Shown here piece by piece: positions 47,012 to 56,414 of a stretch of DNA of 64,000 nucleotides. Under the pieces are notes generated by a model. It saw only the letters and a list, made by a program, of their open reading frames with translations. It did not search any database and was not told where the DNA came from. The stretch spans positions 427,306 to 491,305 of the forward strand of contig NZ_JADIKC010000007.1 in assembly GCF_016905005.1 (NCBI RefSeq), written 5' to 3'. Positions within the stretch are counted from its first letter, which is position 1, and every line of letters starts with the position of its first letter. Source of the DNA: Dyella kyungheensis. GTDB taxonomy: Bacteria > Pseudomonadota > Gammaproteobacteria > Xanthomonadales > Rhodanobacteraceae. A program made the position numbers and the translations under genes.

Positions 47012-48853
47012 GTGGGACTTGCCCTCACCCCTGAAATGATCCTGGTGCTGGGGCTGGTGGGCTTCACCATGCTGATGCTGGTGCTGGAGTGGATCCGCGC
47101 CGACATGGTGGCCCTGCTGGTGGTGGTGGTGATCGGCCTCACCGGGCTCATTCCTTCCGAACGCGTGTTCAACGGCTTCGCCGGCAACGCGGTCATCGCG
47201 ATCATCGCCATCATGATCATGGGCGCCGGCCTGGACCGCGCGGGCGTGCTCACGCTCACTGCCAGTTTCGTGATGCGCATGGCGCGCGGCGTGGAATCGC
47301 GCCTTGGCGTGGTGATCAACCTCGTCACCAGCCTCTTCAGCGCGGTCATTCCCAGCCAGGCGCTGGCCGCGCTGATGATCCCGGTGACCAGCCGCCTTGC
47401 CGCACGCACCGGCGTGCCGATCTCGCGACTGTTGTTGCCGATGGCGTTCTGCATCCTCACCGCCACCAACACCACGCTGATCGCCAACTCGCCACTGATC
47501 GTGCTCAACGACTTGGTCGCCAGCGCAAACGCCAATCTGCCGGCCGGCGCGCACACGATTCCGAAGTTCGGCCTCTTCAGCGTCACGCCGGTGGGCCTGG
47601 TGCTTGCGCTCACGGGCGTCGCGTTCTTCTACTTCTTCGGCAAGAAGCTGCTGCCCGAGCGCGAAGACGAACGCTTGAAGGTTACCCCCGGGCGCACCGA
47701 GAGCTACTTCGCCGATACCTACGGCATCGTTGGCGAAACCGCCGAGCTCACGGTCACGGCGGAAAGCCCGCTGGTCGGCATGAGCATCGGCGAAGTCGAG
47801 CAGCTCTACGGCGCACCCTTGATTCTCGCGATCAAGAGCGGCAACGATGCGCGCATGGCTCCGCCGGCGGACCATGTCATCTGGGTGGGCTCCGTGCTCG
47901 GCGTGCTCGGTCCGCGCGACCAGCTCAACCAGTTCGCCAACAACCAGCTGTGCAAGCTCTCGCCGCGCATGCGCCAGTTGGGCGAGCTGTTCAATCCCTC
48001 GCGTGCCGGCATTTCCGAGGCCGTGATTCCGCCCAGCTCACGCTTCCTCAAGCAGACCGTGGGCGACCTGCGGCTGCGCAAGCGCTACGGCATCTCGGTG
48101 TTGGCGGTGAACCGCGGCGACCAGGTCTATCGCGACGACGTGCGCTCGGTGAGCTTGCGCGCCGGCGACACGCTGGTGTTGCATTCCAGTTGGCGCGACC
48201 TGGTGCTTGCAAGCGAGGATCGCGATCTGGTCGTAGTCACCGATATTCCCAAGGAAGAACAGCGACCCGGCAAAGTCTGGCAGGCCGTGGGCTTCTTCCT
48301 GTTGGCCAAGTGTCTCGCGCTGTTCACGCACCTCGACCTTTCCGTGGCCATGATGACCGGCGCCATCGGCATGCTGTTGACCGGCGTGCTCAACATGGAC
48401 GAGGCCTATAAGGCGATCAACTGGAAGACCATCTTCGTCACCGCCTGCCTGATTCCGCTGGGCTGGTCGATGGATGCCACCGGTGCCGCCGCCTGGCTCG
48501 CGCAGGAAGTGCTGCAGCATCTGGGCCACACCAACCACTGGATCCTGCAACTGTCGCTGGCCATCCTCACCCTGCTCTTTTCGCAGGTGATGTCCAACGT
48601 CGGCGCCACCGTGATGATGGTCCCCATTGCCATCAGCGTGGCCGTTGCCACCGGCAACAATCCATCGGCCTATGCGCTGATCGTCGCCGTTTCCTCGTCC
48701 AACACCTTCCTGCTCAGCTCGGGCCATCCGGCCCTGATGATGGTCGCCGGCCCCGGCGGCTACCGCGGCAAGGACTTCCTGCGCGTCGGCTTGCCACTCA
48801 CTGCGCTTGTGTTGGTGTTGACGTTGGTGACGATCAATTTGATGTATCACTGA
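47012..48853 (+). CDS. SLC13/DASS-type permease with two RCK_C domains
   Basis: A 613-residue inner-membrane transporter with about ten helices in two blocks. Between them (about 225-430) are two TrkA-C-like (RCK_C) regulatory domains; segments ESPLVGMSIGEVEQLYG and LKQTVGDLRLRKRYGISVLAV mark their starts. The helices carry conserved segments such as AVIPSQALAALMIPVTSRLA and LLLPMAFC. Members are annotated as sulfate, dicarboxylate or unknown anion permeases; the substrate cannot be told. Start is GTG at 47012 (MGLALTPEM), preceded by AAGGGG. It converges on the exopolysaccharide operon. Confidence 0.88.
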   Translation: MGLALTPEMILVLGLVGFTMLMLVLEWIRADMVALLVVVVIGLTGLIPSERVFNGFAGNAVIAIIAIMIMGAGLDRAGVLTLTASFVMRMARGVESRLGVVINLVTSLFSAVIPSQALAALMIPVTSRLAARTGVPISRLLLPMAFCILTATNTTLIANSPLIVLNDLVASANANLPAGAHTIPKFGLFSVTPVGLVLALTGVAFFYFFGKKLLPEREDERLKVTPGRTESYFADTYGIVGETAELTVTAESPLVGMSIGEVEQLYGAPLILAIKSGNDARMAPPADHVIWVGSVLGVLGPRDQLNQFANNQLCKLSPRMRQLGELFNPSRAGISEAVIPPSSRFLKQTVGDLRLRKRYGISVLAVNRGDQVYRDDVRSVSLRAGDTLVLHSSWRDLVLASEDRDLVVVTDIPKEEQRPGKVWQAVGFFLLAKCLALFTHLDLSVAMMTGAIGMLLTGVLNMDEAYKAINWKTIFVTACLIPLGWSMDATGAAAWLAQEVLQHLGHTNHWILQLSLAILTLLFSQVMSNVGATVMMVPIAISVAVATGNNPSAYALIVAVSSSNTFLLSSGHPALMMVAGPGGYRGKDFLRVGLPLTALVLVLTLVTINLMYH

Positions 48854-48880
48854 AACCAGGTTTCGCTCATGCCCAAGTCG

Positions 48881-49483
48881 TCAGCGCAGAAGATCGCGCC
48901 GATAGATCGTATGGTTGGGACTGAGCTGCATCGCTGCGAAACGCAATATTTTATCGGACGGGAAACGATGCCCGTATGTAAGCGGCAGCATCGCCAACAG
49001 AGCGAAGATCAGCAGCATTCGTCCGCCGGACACGGCCCAATACGACCACCGAGTGCGGAAAAGGATCGCTACGCCTGGCAAACCGATCAATAGGGCGCCG
49101 ACGACTTCCGATACCGAATGGGCATGAAGCTCTATCCGCGACCAGGCAATGAGCAGGGCAAGCACAACGCCCGCCATACCGGCAACGGCTCGCTGGCAGC
49201 CTTCGCGACGCGCTAAAAGCACGCAGAGGGGCGGCCACACGACAACCGACATCGCCGTATGACCGCTGAGTCCCGTGAAATCGAGCGCACCGATACCTAG
49301 GTTCCATGTCATGAAGGCCAACTTGCTAGCGATCACCACACCCCCGACAAGCATCAGAAGCATGGTCCACGATAGACACATGCCTACCTGACGCCTTACG
49401 GCCAGCCACCCAGCGGCGAAGGCGAATGCCGGGAGCACAACACCGGTATCACCCAGTGCGGTAACGAAAGGCCACCACGACAT
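48881..49483 (-). CDS. PAP2-family phosphatase, last gene of exopolysaccharide operon
   Basis: A 200-residue membrane protein with five or six helices and a PAP2-type core: TGLSGHTAMS (catalytic His in the SGH motif, about 85-94) and SRIELHAHSVSEV (about 130). The first motif KxxxxxxRP is weak here. PAP2 proteins remove phosphate from lipid phosphates such as undecaprenyl pyrophosphate. The ATG at 49483 follows AGGAGG, so the earlier Met at 49525 is unlikely. As the last gene after the polymerase and transferases it could recycle the lipid carrier; inference. Confidence 0.8.
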   Translation of the reverse strand: MSWWPFVTALGDTGVVLPAFAFAAGWLAVRRQVGMCLSWTMLLMLVGGVVIASKLAFMTWNLGIGALDFTGLSGHTAMSVVVWPPLCVLLARREGCQRAVAGMAGVVLALLIAWSRIELHAHSVSEVVGALLIGLPGVAILFRTRWSYWAVSGGRMLLIFALLAMLPLTYGHRFPSDKILRFAAMQLSPNHTIYRRDLLR

Positions 49484-49567
49484 CGAAGCGAACCTCCTTC
49501 GGACAAGGTATCGAAGCTGGAACACAAGAGCATGCTCAGACAGCGGTCGACGCTAAAGATCGCCCGC

Positions 49568-50587
49568 TCAGCCGCGCCTCTGAAGGGCTCCGGCGACAGC
49601 GCCCCAGCTAAATCGGTGCTTGTATGACTCGACAAGATCTGCGCGAGGACGTTCGTGACGGGAGATCAGCTGCTCAAGAACTTCCTCATCGTCCGCGTTG
49701 GTGGCGAACGGACGGGCCGTTGCAATGGCGACCTCGCGATGTACTTCGATATCCGAATAGAGAATCCTGCATCCGGCCATGCCCGCTTCGACGAGCGGCA
49801 TGTTGAAACCCTCGGCATGCGACAAGCTCAGGAACAGTTCGCACGCGTTGTAGAGCCACGCCACTTGATCGTCATCGCAATCGGTTAACCACAAGACGTT
49901 AGACGTCGCTGCGCTCATCAATGCGCTTGCACCACCCCAACCCGGCCTGCCCACTACGACAAACAATTTTTCGGGCGCAATTTCGGCGAGCCGGATAAGT
50001 CGCTCATAATTTTTGCGCGGCTCGATGGTTCCTACCAGGAGCGTGAAGGGCTTGCCGACAAGATGGGCGACAGGTCGGGCGGATGTCCGCGCGAGCTGGA
50101 TCCCCGGCGCGTTCCCGCACAGCATGAATTTTCTGGTCGGAAATAGTCCTTGCAACGCCCTACGGACCGGTTCGGTCGGGCAGAAGATACGGTCATACCG
50201 TGTGAGCAAATGCTGTTCGTAGTGCTTGAACATCAGCCGCCCCTGGAAAGACAGGGATGCAGAGCGTGTCCAGGCAAACTCATCGTGCAAGACGCGCACG
50301 AACGAGCAGTCCTGGCGAAGCATCGACGGGCTTGGCGGAAATGCGGCGCATATGAGCGAATCGGCCGGCGTCAGGGGATACGGCAATCTCGATGCAGACC
50401 TAATCCAGGAGAGCATTCCATGACCGACGGAGATGACGTTCCGCTTGCTGTTCAGTAGTTCATCGTTGGCCACGAGAGCGAACACATCGTCACGATCCTC
50501 GCGCGCAGCTTCGAACGTGTTGATGGCGAATCGCTCGATACCCGTCAGCTTGCCGCGCGTAGCCAGGACAAGATCATGGACGATCAT
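49568..50587 (-). CDS. Glycosyltransferase family 4 (exopolysaccharide)
   Basis: A 339-residue GT-B fold transferase. VHDLVLATRGKLTGIERFA at the start resembles the acceptor-side domain; the C-terminal half has TLLVGTIEPRKNYERLIR and the nucleotide-sugar motif SLSHAEGFNMPLVEAGMAG, the E-x7-E of GT4. No signal peptide or membrane helix. ATG at 50587 follows GAGGGAACGG. It lies 58 bases after another GT4 gene and probably adds one sugar to the lipid-linked repeat unit. Confidence 0.9.
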   Translation of the reverse strand: MIVHDLVLATRGKLTGIERFAINTFEAAREDRDDVFALVANDELLNSKRNVISVGHGMLSWIRSASRLPYPLTPADSLICAAFPPSPSMLRQDCSFVRVLHDEFAWTRSASLSFQGRLMFKHYEQHLLTRYDRIFCPTEPVRRALQGLFPTRKFMLCGNAPGIQLARTSARPVAHLVGKPFTLLVGTIEPRKNYERLIRLAEIAPEKLFVVVGRPGWGGASALMSAATSNVLWLTDCDDDQVAWLYNACELFLSLSHAEGFNMPLVEAGMAGCRILYSDIEVHREVAIATARPFATNADDEEVLEQLISRHERPRADLVESYKHRFSWGAVAGALQRRG

Positions 50588-50645
50588 GCCGTTCCCTCAT
50601 CCAATTTATCAGGCAAGCCAAGAGTTGCCTGCGGGAAGCCGGCCA

Positions 50646-51776
50646 TCATCCAACTCCATCCATGCATTGTGCAGTGTGGAACCCCTGCATCTGTCTTGCT
50701 ATGGCATCCCAGGAGAAGTGCTTTTCGATATGCCCTTGTTGCCACGCCAGGCAGCGATCTCGCGCGCCCTTGTCGGTCAATGCCTCAACAAGATGCATGG
50801 CTTCATCGATGCTGCCCGCTGTAAATGTCTGCGCCTCACCGACAACCATGGGAATGCCGCCCACACGCGAACCGATGGCTACCGTGCCGCAATAGATAGA
50901 TTCCGCACAAACACGCCCAAACTGCTCCCGCCACCCCGGAGTAGGCAGGCTGGGTAGCACGAAGATATCGAGCGCGCTGTAGAAGCAGCGCAGATCAGCC
51001 TTCTTGAGCGCTGGAAAACACTGCACACCCGAGGCGAGCAAGTCGTCTCGCAGGGCCTGGTCCCTCACTTCTCCGCACACCCATACGTCGACGTTGGTCT
51101 GCCGCTTGAGGTCGGCCAACAGGCGAAGTCCTTTCGCCTCCCATATCCGACCCGCATAGCCCAGGCAGAGCCGACCCGGTTCGCCACCGACATCCACACC
51201 AAATTTGGCAGCCATATACCGGCGGGCTTCGGCCCGGTCCATGGGCGCATACGATTGCCTTGAAACACCATTGCCGATAGGTGCCGTGATCTTGTCCCTG
51301 GGGCAGCCACGCGAAACCAGAACCTCAGCCACTTCGGGATTCTTGGGGAGCACGCAATCCACGCGACGGTAGACCCACCGCTCCAAAACGTTCCATCCAC
51401 GCAGGTTTCCCTTCGAGTTGATGACAGACGACTCCAGGAAAACACTCTTCGACCGGCAAAACAGGCACGCGAAAAACGCCATCAGCGAGTGCGGCTCTTG
51501 ATGGATGTGCAACACGCTCGGCGGACGACGCCATATGCGCCATAGCACCGGCAATGAAAGATAGGTGAGCCAATGGCCGGTAAAGAACGACGGCAGCAGA
51601 GACACCGATGGATCGGCGGATCTGCCGAAGGCCTTACCCATAAATCGATTCGGTCCAAGGACCTCCAGGTTGAAGCAGTCACGCAGCGAAACGTAGCGAT
51701 CGTTGTAGTTTTCGTTGCCTGCTTCATGCCACACGATCGTTAGTGTCGGCAGGCGTGCTGGGGGATGGCTATGCAT
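50646..51776 (-). CDS. Glycosyltransferase family 4 (exopolysaccharide)
   Basis: A 376-residue GT-B transferase. GYAGRIWEAKGLRLLADLK and the donor motif REQFGRVCAESIYCGTVAIG are the GT4 hallmarks, with HIHQEPHSLMAF in the N-terminal half. The ATG at 51776 (MHSHPPARLPTL) overlaps the polymerase stop by 8 bases; an upstream in-frame extension lies within the polymerase gene and is not likely to be used. It adds a sugar to the repeat unit; donor unknown. Confidence 0.9.
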   Translation of the reverse strand: MHSHPPARLPTLTIVWHEAGNENYNDRYVSLRDCFNLEVLGPNRFMGKAFGRSADPSVSLLPSFFTGHWLTYLSLPVLWRIWRRPPSVLHIHQEPHSLMAFFACLFCRSKSVFLESSVINSKGNLRGWNVLERWVYRRVDCVLPKNPEVAEVLVSRGCPRDKITAPIGNGVSRQSYAPMDRAEARRYMAAKFGVDVGGEPGRLCLGYAGRIWEAKGLRLLADLKRQTNVDVWVCGEVRDQALRDDLLASGVQCFPALKKADLRCFYSALDIFVLPSLPTPGWREQFGRVCAESIYCGTVAIGSRVGGIPMVVGEAQTFTAGSIDEAMHLVEALTDKGARDRCLAWQQGHIEKHFSWDAIARQMQGFHTAQCMDGVG

Positions 51777-52971
51777 GGCTAATCGACCGGCTTGGCAATT
51801 TCCCCAGCGCACCCACTGCGATACCGAGAAATATGGAGGTCTTGATGGAGAGCATCGCTGAACCGAAGAGCGACGCAACGCAGAAGTACAAGGCAATCGC
51901 CACCGGCGCATGCGAGCTTCGCAGCCAGGCGATATCCAGCAGGTTGAGCGCAGCCACCATGAACAGCGCAAACCCGATGAGACCATAGTTGCCCAGCATG
52001 GACACCAGGCCAGAGTCGCCGAGCGTCAGGACTCGCAGGTCGCCGGCAAGCCACTGGCCGAAGGAGGCATTTGCGAACGACTCGTAACTCAGCGAGAGGC
52101 GATAGGCCAGATCTCCGCCCCACTTGCCGATCCACTGGTACGCCAGGTAGCCGCCAACGTAGACGACCGCGATCATCGTCCATGTCGCGATAGCCGGAGG
52201 CCGCCGAACGACCATGAGCGCCATGGTCAAGACAATGATCAGCGTCGATATCCGGGTATCCGCCAACAGCGACATCAGGACACACGCACAAAATGCCGAG
52301 AACAGACGTCTTCCCTGCCCACGGTAGAGGACTGAGAAAAGGATGAAGGAGATGGACGCGAAATAGCCGAGGGAAAGCGGCTCGAGAAAGATGCTTCCCG
52401 CACGATGGTGATTGAAGAACGAGAACACCGAGCCTCCGGCTCGAATCGCTCCGACATAGAGGCCATCGCTGTCGGCAGCCTGCTGAGCTGCCACCCACGC
52501 TCGCGTTGCGCGGTAGTAGGAAAGCGGATTGGCGATGGCGACGTACAGGTTGGGCAAGACTGTTTCGAAGATGGCGATGGCCAGCACCACCAGCACGAAC
52601 CGCATCAACCAGCGCGTGGGAAATGGCCGAAACAGCGTTCCAAAGATGACGAAGATCGGTACCGAAACGGCGCCATATAGGCCTGAAAGGTCGTGACTTC
52701 CCTTGTACGCGGAGACCATGACCCAGGAACTCGCAACACCAACGACAACATAGAGGTAGCCCAGGGATACCCGGGCGCGGTATTTGAAGAGACACGCGAC
52801 GACCATCGACGTCGCCAGAACCTGCACCAGCGTCACCACCGTCGTATTGACGCTGCCCGCCACCGCATTGAGAACGGCGAGCCCGAAATTGAAGGTGGCG
52901 CAAAAAATAGCCACCGCAAAGGGCAGGCGAAGATTCTTCTGCGACTCGGCAAGTCCGCTAGCGGTTTTCAT
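51769..52971 (-). CDS. Polysaccharide polymerase-like membrane protein (Wzy/O-antigen ligase type)
   Basis: A 400-residue protein with about ten membrane helices and a large external loop (about 150-200, RATRAWVAAQQAADSDGLYV), the plan of Wzy polymerases. There is a short motif SLLADTRISTL near the second half and no homology strong enough to name. In a Wzx/Wzy locus with one such protein it is the natural candidate for polymerase. It overlaps the GT26 gene by 14 bases and the GT4 gene by 8 bases. Confidence 0.8.
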   Translation of the reverse strand: MKTASGLAESQKNLRLPFAVAIFCATFNFGLAVLNAVAGSVNTTVVTLVQVLATSMVVACLFKYRARVSLGYLYVVVGVASSWVMVSAYKGSHDLSGLYGAVSVPIFVIFGTLFRPFPTRWLMRFVLVVLAIAIFETVLPNLYVAIANPLSYYRATRAWVAAQQAADSDGLYVGAIRAGGSVFSFFNHHRAGSIFLEPLSLGYFASISFILFSVLYRGQGRRLFSAFCACVLMSLLADTRISTLIIVLTMALMVVRRPPAIATWTMIAVVYVGGYLAYQWIGKWGGDLAYRLSLSYESFANASFGQWLAGDLRVLTLGDSGLVSMLGNYGLIGFALFMVAALNLLDIAWLRSSHAPVAIALYFCVASLFGSAMLSIKTSIFLGIAVGALGKLPSRSISHA

Positions 52972-53743
52972 TGAGAAGATCGATCTGCGTAGGCTTCTTG
53001 CGAAGCAGAGACAACAAGAAGTAGAAGCTATTGGCGTACCGGCGTGAAAGCCTTCGTGGCTCGCTGGCTAGCCGCCAGAGCCACTCGAGCCCAAGCCTCC
53101 CCAGCCAACCCGGCGCACGCCGCTTGGTCCCGACAAGGAATTCCAGCGCAGCCCCGAAACATGCGTAGTGGGCAGGCGCCAGGCGGCTCGCATGCTGCCA
53201 GATCCAGATCTCGGATTTCGGTGCGCCCACGCCAAAGAACACCTGCGTCGGCCGGTGCAGATTGATCGCCTCGATCAATGCCGTGGTTCCAGCCGCATCG
53301 CGCTCGAAGCCCGGCGGGGGAACAGCGTAGCCGCAACCATCGGGATCGAACCCTCTTGCGACGAGTGCCGCCACGATGGCCGAACCGACCTCGTCCGTGC
53401 TCGCCACGAAGAAGGGGCGATGACGCGCGGGATCAAGGCCCTTGAACATCCGGAGAAACATGTCCGCACCAGTGACATGCGGCACCGTCAACCCGGCCCA
53501 GAGGCGCGCGTATACCTGCAGCGGCTTGCCATCCATGGTCACGATACTTGCCGATCGATACGCGGCGCGAAAGTCGGGATTGATGCTCAACTCCCGCGCA
53601 TGGTCCATGTTGCAGGTCACCGCCAGGCTCGCTCCGCGTGGCGGGTCGTTGAGCAACAACTCCGATATTTGCTCGAGCGAGAGCCCGCAGAACGCGATGC
53701 CCATGAAGGGAATAACGGTCCTTTCACTCGAAGGGTGCGGCAT
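52958..53743 (-). CDS. WecG/TagA/CpsF-family glycosyltransferase (GT26)
   Basis: About 261 residues of a WecG/TagA/CpsF transferase, the family of xanthan GumM. TCNMDHARELS and ASIVTMDGKPL, VTGADMF and FFGVGAPKSEIWIWQH are conserved, the last being the acceptor/UDP region. C-terminal basic tail (RRLSRRYANS) fits membrane association. The ATG at 53743 follows GGAAAG and is preferred to a TTG at 53752. It adds a sugar to lipid-linked oligosaccharide at the inner face of the membrane. Confidence 0.93.
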   Translation of the reverse strand: MPHPSSERTVIPFMGIAFCGLSLEQISELLLNDPPRGASLAVTCNMDHARELSINPDFRAAYRSASIVTMDGKPLQVYARLWAGLTVPHVTGADMFLRMFKGLDPARHRPFFVASTDEVGSAIVAALVARGFDPDGCGYAVPPPGFERDAAGTTALIEAINLHRPTQVFFGVGAPKSEIWIWQHASRLAPAHYACFGAALEFLVGTKRRAPGWLGRLGLEWLWRLASEPRRLSRRYANSFYFLLSLLRKKPTQIDLLNENR

Positions 53744-53748
53744 CGTGT

Positions 53749-54711
53749 TCAACTTTCCGCCTCGGCCCGGGGCGAGGCCACGTCGCTGCTGGCGGTGCCT
53801 TCTGTTGCGGCAACATCGTCAACCTGCACCATGCCGACGAACGCACCGCTCCCTGTGCGAGGAAGTATCCGAGCGCTCTGCCGTGGAAGCATGGGGCCGA
53901 GCATCAGGCACATCAGCCGGATGAATGCGAGCTTGAGCGACGTGCGATCGAAGGTGGCCGTCGCCAGCAGAAGTTTTCCGCCTGCCTTGGCGATCTGTCT
54001 GAAGTAGACAGCGTACATACGATGTTGAACCAGCACACTGCCATTGCCCAGCGAATAGAAGAACGTCCTGTCCTCGGCCCGGCCATCACTAAGATCCAGC
54101 GGCGGATGGTCGATGAGAAGCGCCGCGACCCTCTGGCCGCGAAAGCCCGCCTGCACGAGACGGCAGCCATAGTCGAGGCCTTCGCTGGAACCGTGGACGC
54201 ATGAGATCCCCAATGTGGGATCGAAGCCAACCTTTGCAAACGCTTCGCGTCTGACGACCAGCCCGGGCTCCCACATGTTGCCTATGAGGCCTGCATCGAC
54301 GAGCTTTACATCCGCGCTTACACCCTGCCCCGCCATGACGGCGCCCGATGAGCTGATGTTGCACGTCAGGAAGTCGAGCTTGCGCAGGTCGAGCTCGTTC
54401 GCAGCGCGAACGAAGAAATCGTCGCCGACAGGAAAGGTATCGTCGTCAAGGAAACAGATGATGTCTCCGCTGGCCCGGGAGGCGCCGATGTTTCGCGCTT
54501 CCGAGGATCCGCAGAATGGCACGCCGATCACCGTCACTCCGTCGAAAAAAGGCACCTGGCGTCGATCGAAGCCTTTCCAGACCAGCACGATCTGCAGCGT
54601 GATATCTCTCTGCCGCTGCAAATTGGCGATGACTTGCTGGAGGCGCTTTTCGCGTCCCGCGTTTTCAAAGCTGCAGATCACTGCGGTGAAGCATAATTTC
54701 GTCTTATTCAT
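53749..54711 (-). CDS. Glycosyltransferase family 2 (exopolysaccharide)
   Basis: A 320-residue GT-A transferase. The N-terminal fold has TAVICSFENAGREKRLQQVI and the DXD-type motif CFLDDDTFPV (about 90-99); GSSEARNIGASRASGDI precedes it as usual. SEGLDYGCRLVQAG follows as the acceptor-base region. C-terminal segment beyond 280 is variable. Likely adds the next sugar after the initiating one; donor unknown. Confidence 0.9.
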   Translation of the reverse strand: MNKTKLCFTAVICSFENAGREKRLQQVIANLQRQRDITLQIVLVWKGFDRRQVPFFDGVTVIGVPFCGSSEARNIGASRASGDIICFLDDDTFPVGDDFFVRAANELDLRKLDFLTCNISSSGAVMAGQGVSADVKLVDAGLIGNMWEPGLVVRREAFAKVGFDPTLGISCVHGSSEGLDYGCRLVQAGFRGQRVAALLIDHPPLDLSDGRAEDRTFFYSLGNGSVLVQHRMYAVYFRQIAKAGGKLLLATATFDRTSLKLAFIRLMCLMLGPMLPRQSARILPRTGSGAFVGMVQVDDVAATEGTASSDVASPRAEAES

Positions 54712-54764
54712 GCATATCCACCAAAGCCACGAGGCTCAACGGAGTCGACGGAAGACGGTCCATT

Positions 54765-56315
54765 TCAGGCAATCGCCTTTTCGCGCCGGGCGCGGCCAAG
54801 CAATTGACGAAGGAAGCCATTCATCCAGGCTCGTTCATCCCGCGCCAGCGCCAGGAAGTATGTGGATGTGAGGTAGACGCATTCCATGCATGCCAACGAC
54901 AGCAACATTCCCCAGAAGCCTTCAGGGCGAAGCAGGCCTGACATCGTCGCACCCGATAGCGCCGTTGCCGCAATGGGCAGCATGGCCTTTCCATAGACGT
55001 TTGCCGCAAAGGCCGCGGGCCTCAAGCCGGCGAGCCGAAGCGCGAACCGCAACTTGAGAAGACCGGCCGCCAGCTCCACCCCAACATAGCTGATGAGTAT
55101 GGTGTAGTACGGCGCACCCAGCCGGAGCATGACGTAGGCAATGGGAAGATTAAGCAGAAGAATGCCCCCCACTTCGATTTCATATCGCTTGATGTCGCCG
55201 GTGGCCTGGACCGCCGACTGCAGCCCCGTCGTGGACTGATTGATCATCAGGCCGACCAGCAGCAGGTTGCAGAACATGGCTGTTTCCACGGGCGCATGCC
55301 CAAGCCATAGCCGCAGCAGGGACGGCATCTCGAACATGAGTGGCACTGCCACCGCGCCGAGCAGAAGCAAACCGAATTTGCTCGCCCGGACGGACAGATC
55401 GAGCATCCGGTCCCGATCGCGCCCACCTTCGCTCTTCATGATCTGCGGGTTGATGGCGCGCATCATCATGCTCGAGAACATGTTCATCTGACCGGTCACT
55501 TGATTGGCAACGCCATAAGCGGCGTTCATGGCCGGACCAAAGAACACGTTCAGGATCACGGCAAGGCCCTGCACACGCCCAAGATGCGAAAGCGTGCCAA
55601 AGAGATTCCAGCCCGCGAACGACCCGATCTCCTTGAGGTCTTGTGTAGTCGGTCGTAGCACGCTGCGAAACACACACTCTGGATACTTGCGTATCGCGTG
55701 AACAAGGCACTGGCCATTGGTGATGAATGCGACGGCGGCCATGCCGCAAGCGTAGACTTTCAGGTGATCCGCTTCGAACCACAGGATCGAGAACGCCGCC
55801 ACCAGCTTGAGCAGGATCTCCGTTATTCCGACAGTGAGGATGGTCATCATGTCCTCATGTGCGTTGATGCTCGCCGTAAAAGGCACGACGACGATGGTCG
55901 AGAAAACGGCCAGAGACATGCAGACAAACGCAAAGCGGGCCGCCTCCATTCGCGCCACGGGTATGTGCAGGACGTGCTGCACGACGACACCCGAGAACGC
56001 CAGCAAAAGCAGCACCACGGCGACGGCCAGAAGCAGATGCAGACATATGCTCGCGGCAAAGACGCGCTGCTGAGCCGGCAAATCGTCACGGCCCTGATGG
56101 AACGAAAGAAATCGTTGCGTGGCCGAGGTCATCGCGGCATTCAGAAACGACAGCAACACGACGACACCGGCAACGACGGAGAAGATGCCGAAATCCACCA
56201 CCCCCAACGAGCGCAACAGAACGCGCGTCGCCACTATCTGAACGCCGATGTTTAGCACGGTACGCAGATAGAGGAGCGCGGTATTGGTCGCTACTCGATG
56301 GGAAGATTGTGACAC
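54765..56315 (-). CDS. Wzx-type polysaccharide flippase (MOP superfamily)
   Basis: A 516-residue membrane protein with about 12 to 14 helices. N-terminal NTALLYLRTVLNIGVQIVAT and the repeat LGVVDFGIFSVVAGVVVLL are typical of MOP/PST flippases. GPAMNAAYGVANQVTGQMN in the middle is a second family block. It would move the lipid-linked repeat unit across the inner membrane. The start is a GTG at 56315 after GAGAGA. Located 53 bases before the GT2 gene. Confidence 0.9.
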   Translation of the reverse strand: MSQSSHRVATNTALLYLRTVLNIGVQIVATRVLLRSLGVVDFGIFSVVAGVVVLLSFLNAAMTSATQRFLSFHQGRDDLPAQQRVFAASICLHLLLAVAVVLLLLAFSGVVVQHVLHIPVARMEAARFAFVCMSLAVFSTIVVVPFTASINAHEDMMTILTVGITEILLKLVAAFSILWFEADHLKVYACGMAAVAFITNGQCLVHAIRKYPECVFRSVLRPTTQDLKEIGSFAGWNLFGTLSHLGRVQGLAVILNVFFGPAMNAAYGVANQVTGQMNMFSSMMMRAINPQIMKSEGGRDRDRMLDLSVRASKFGLLLLGAVAVPLMFEMPSLLRLWLGHAPVETAMFCNLLLVGLMINQSTTGLQSAVQATGDIKRYEIEVGGILLLNLPIAYVMLRLGAPYYTILISYVGVELAAGLLKLRFALRLAGLRPAAFAANVYGKAMLPIAATALSGATMSGLLRPEGFWGMLLSLACMECVYLTSTYFLALARDERAWMNGFLRQLLGRARREKAIA

Positions 56316-56414
56316 GCGTTTCTCTCACTGTCGGGGCGAGCCGGGTATGGATCGCCCCTGTCTTACGGGGCTTTGGAAGGGGAGCGGTCGCGAGATGCGC
56401 ACGCAAGGCCCACC

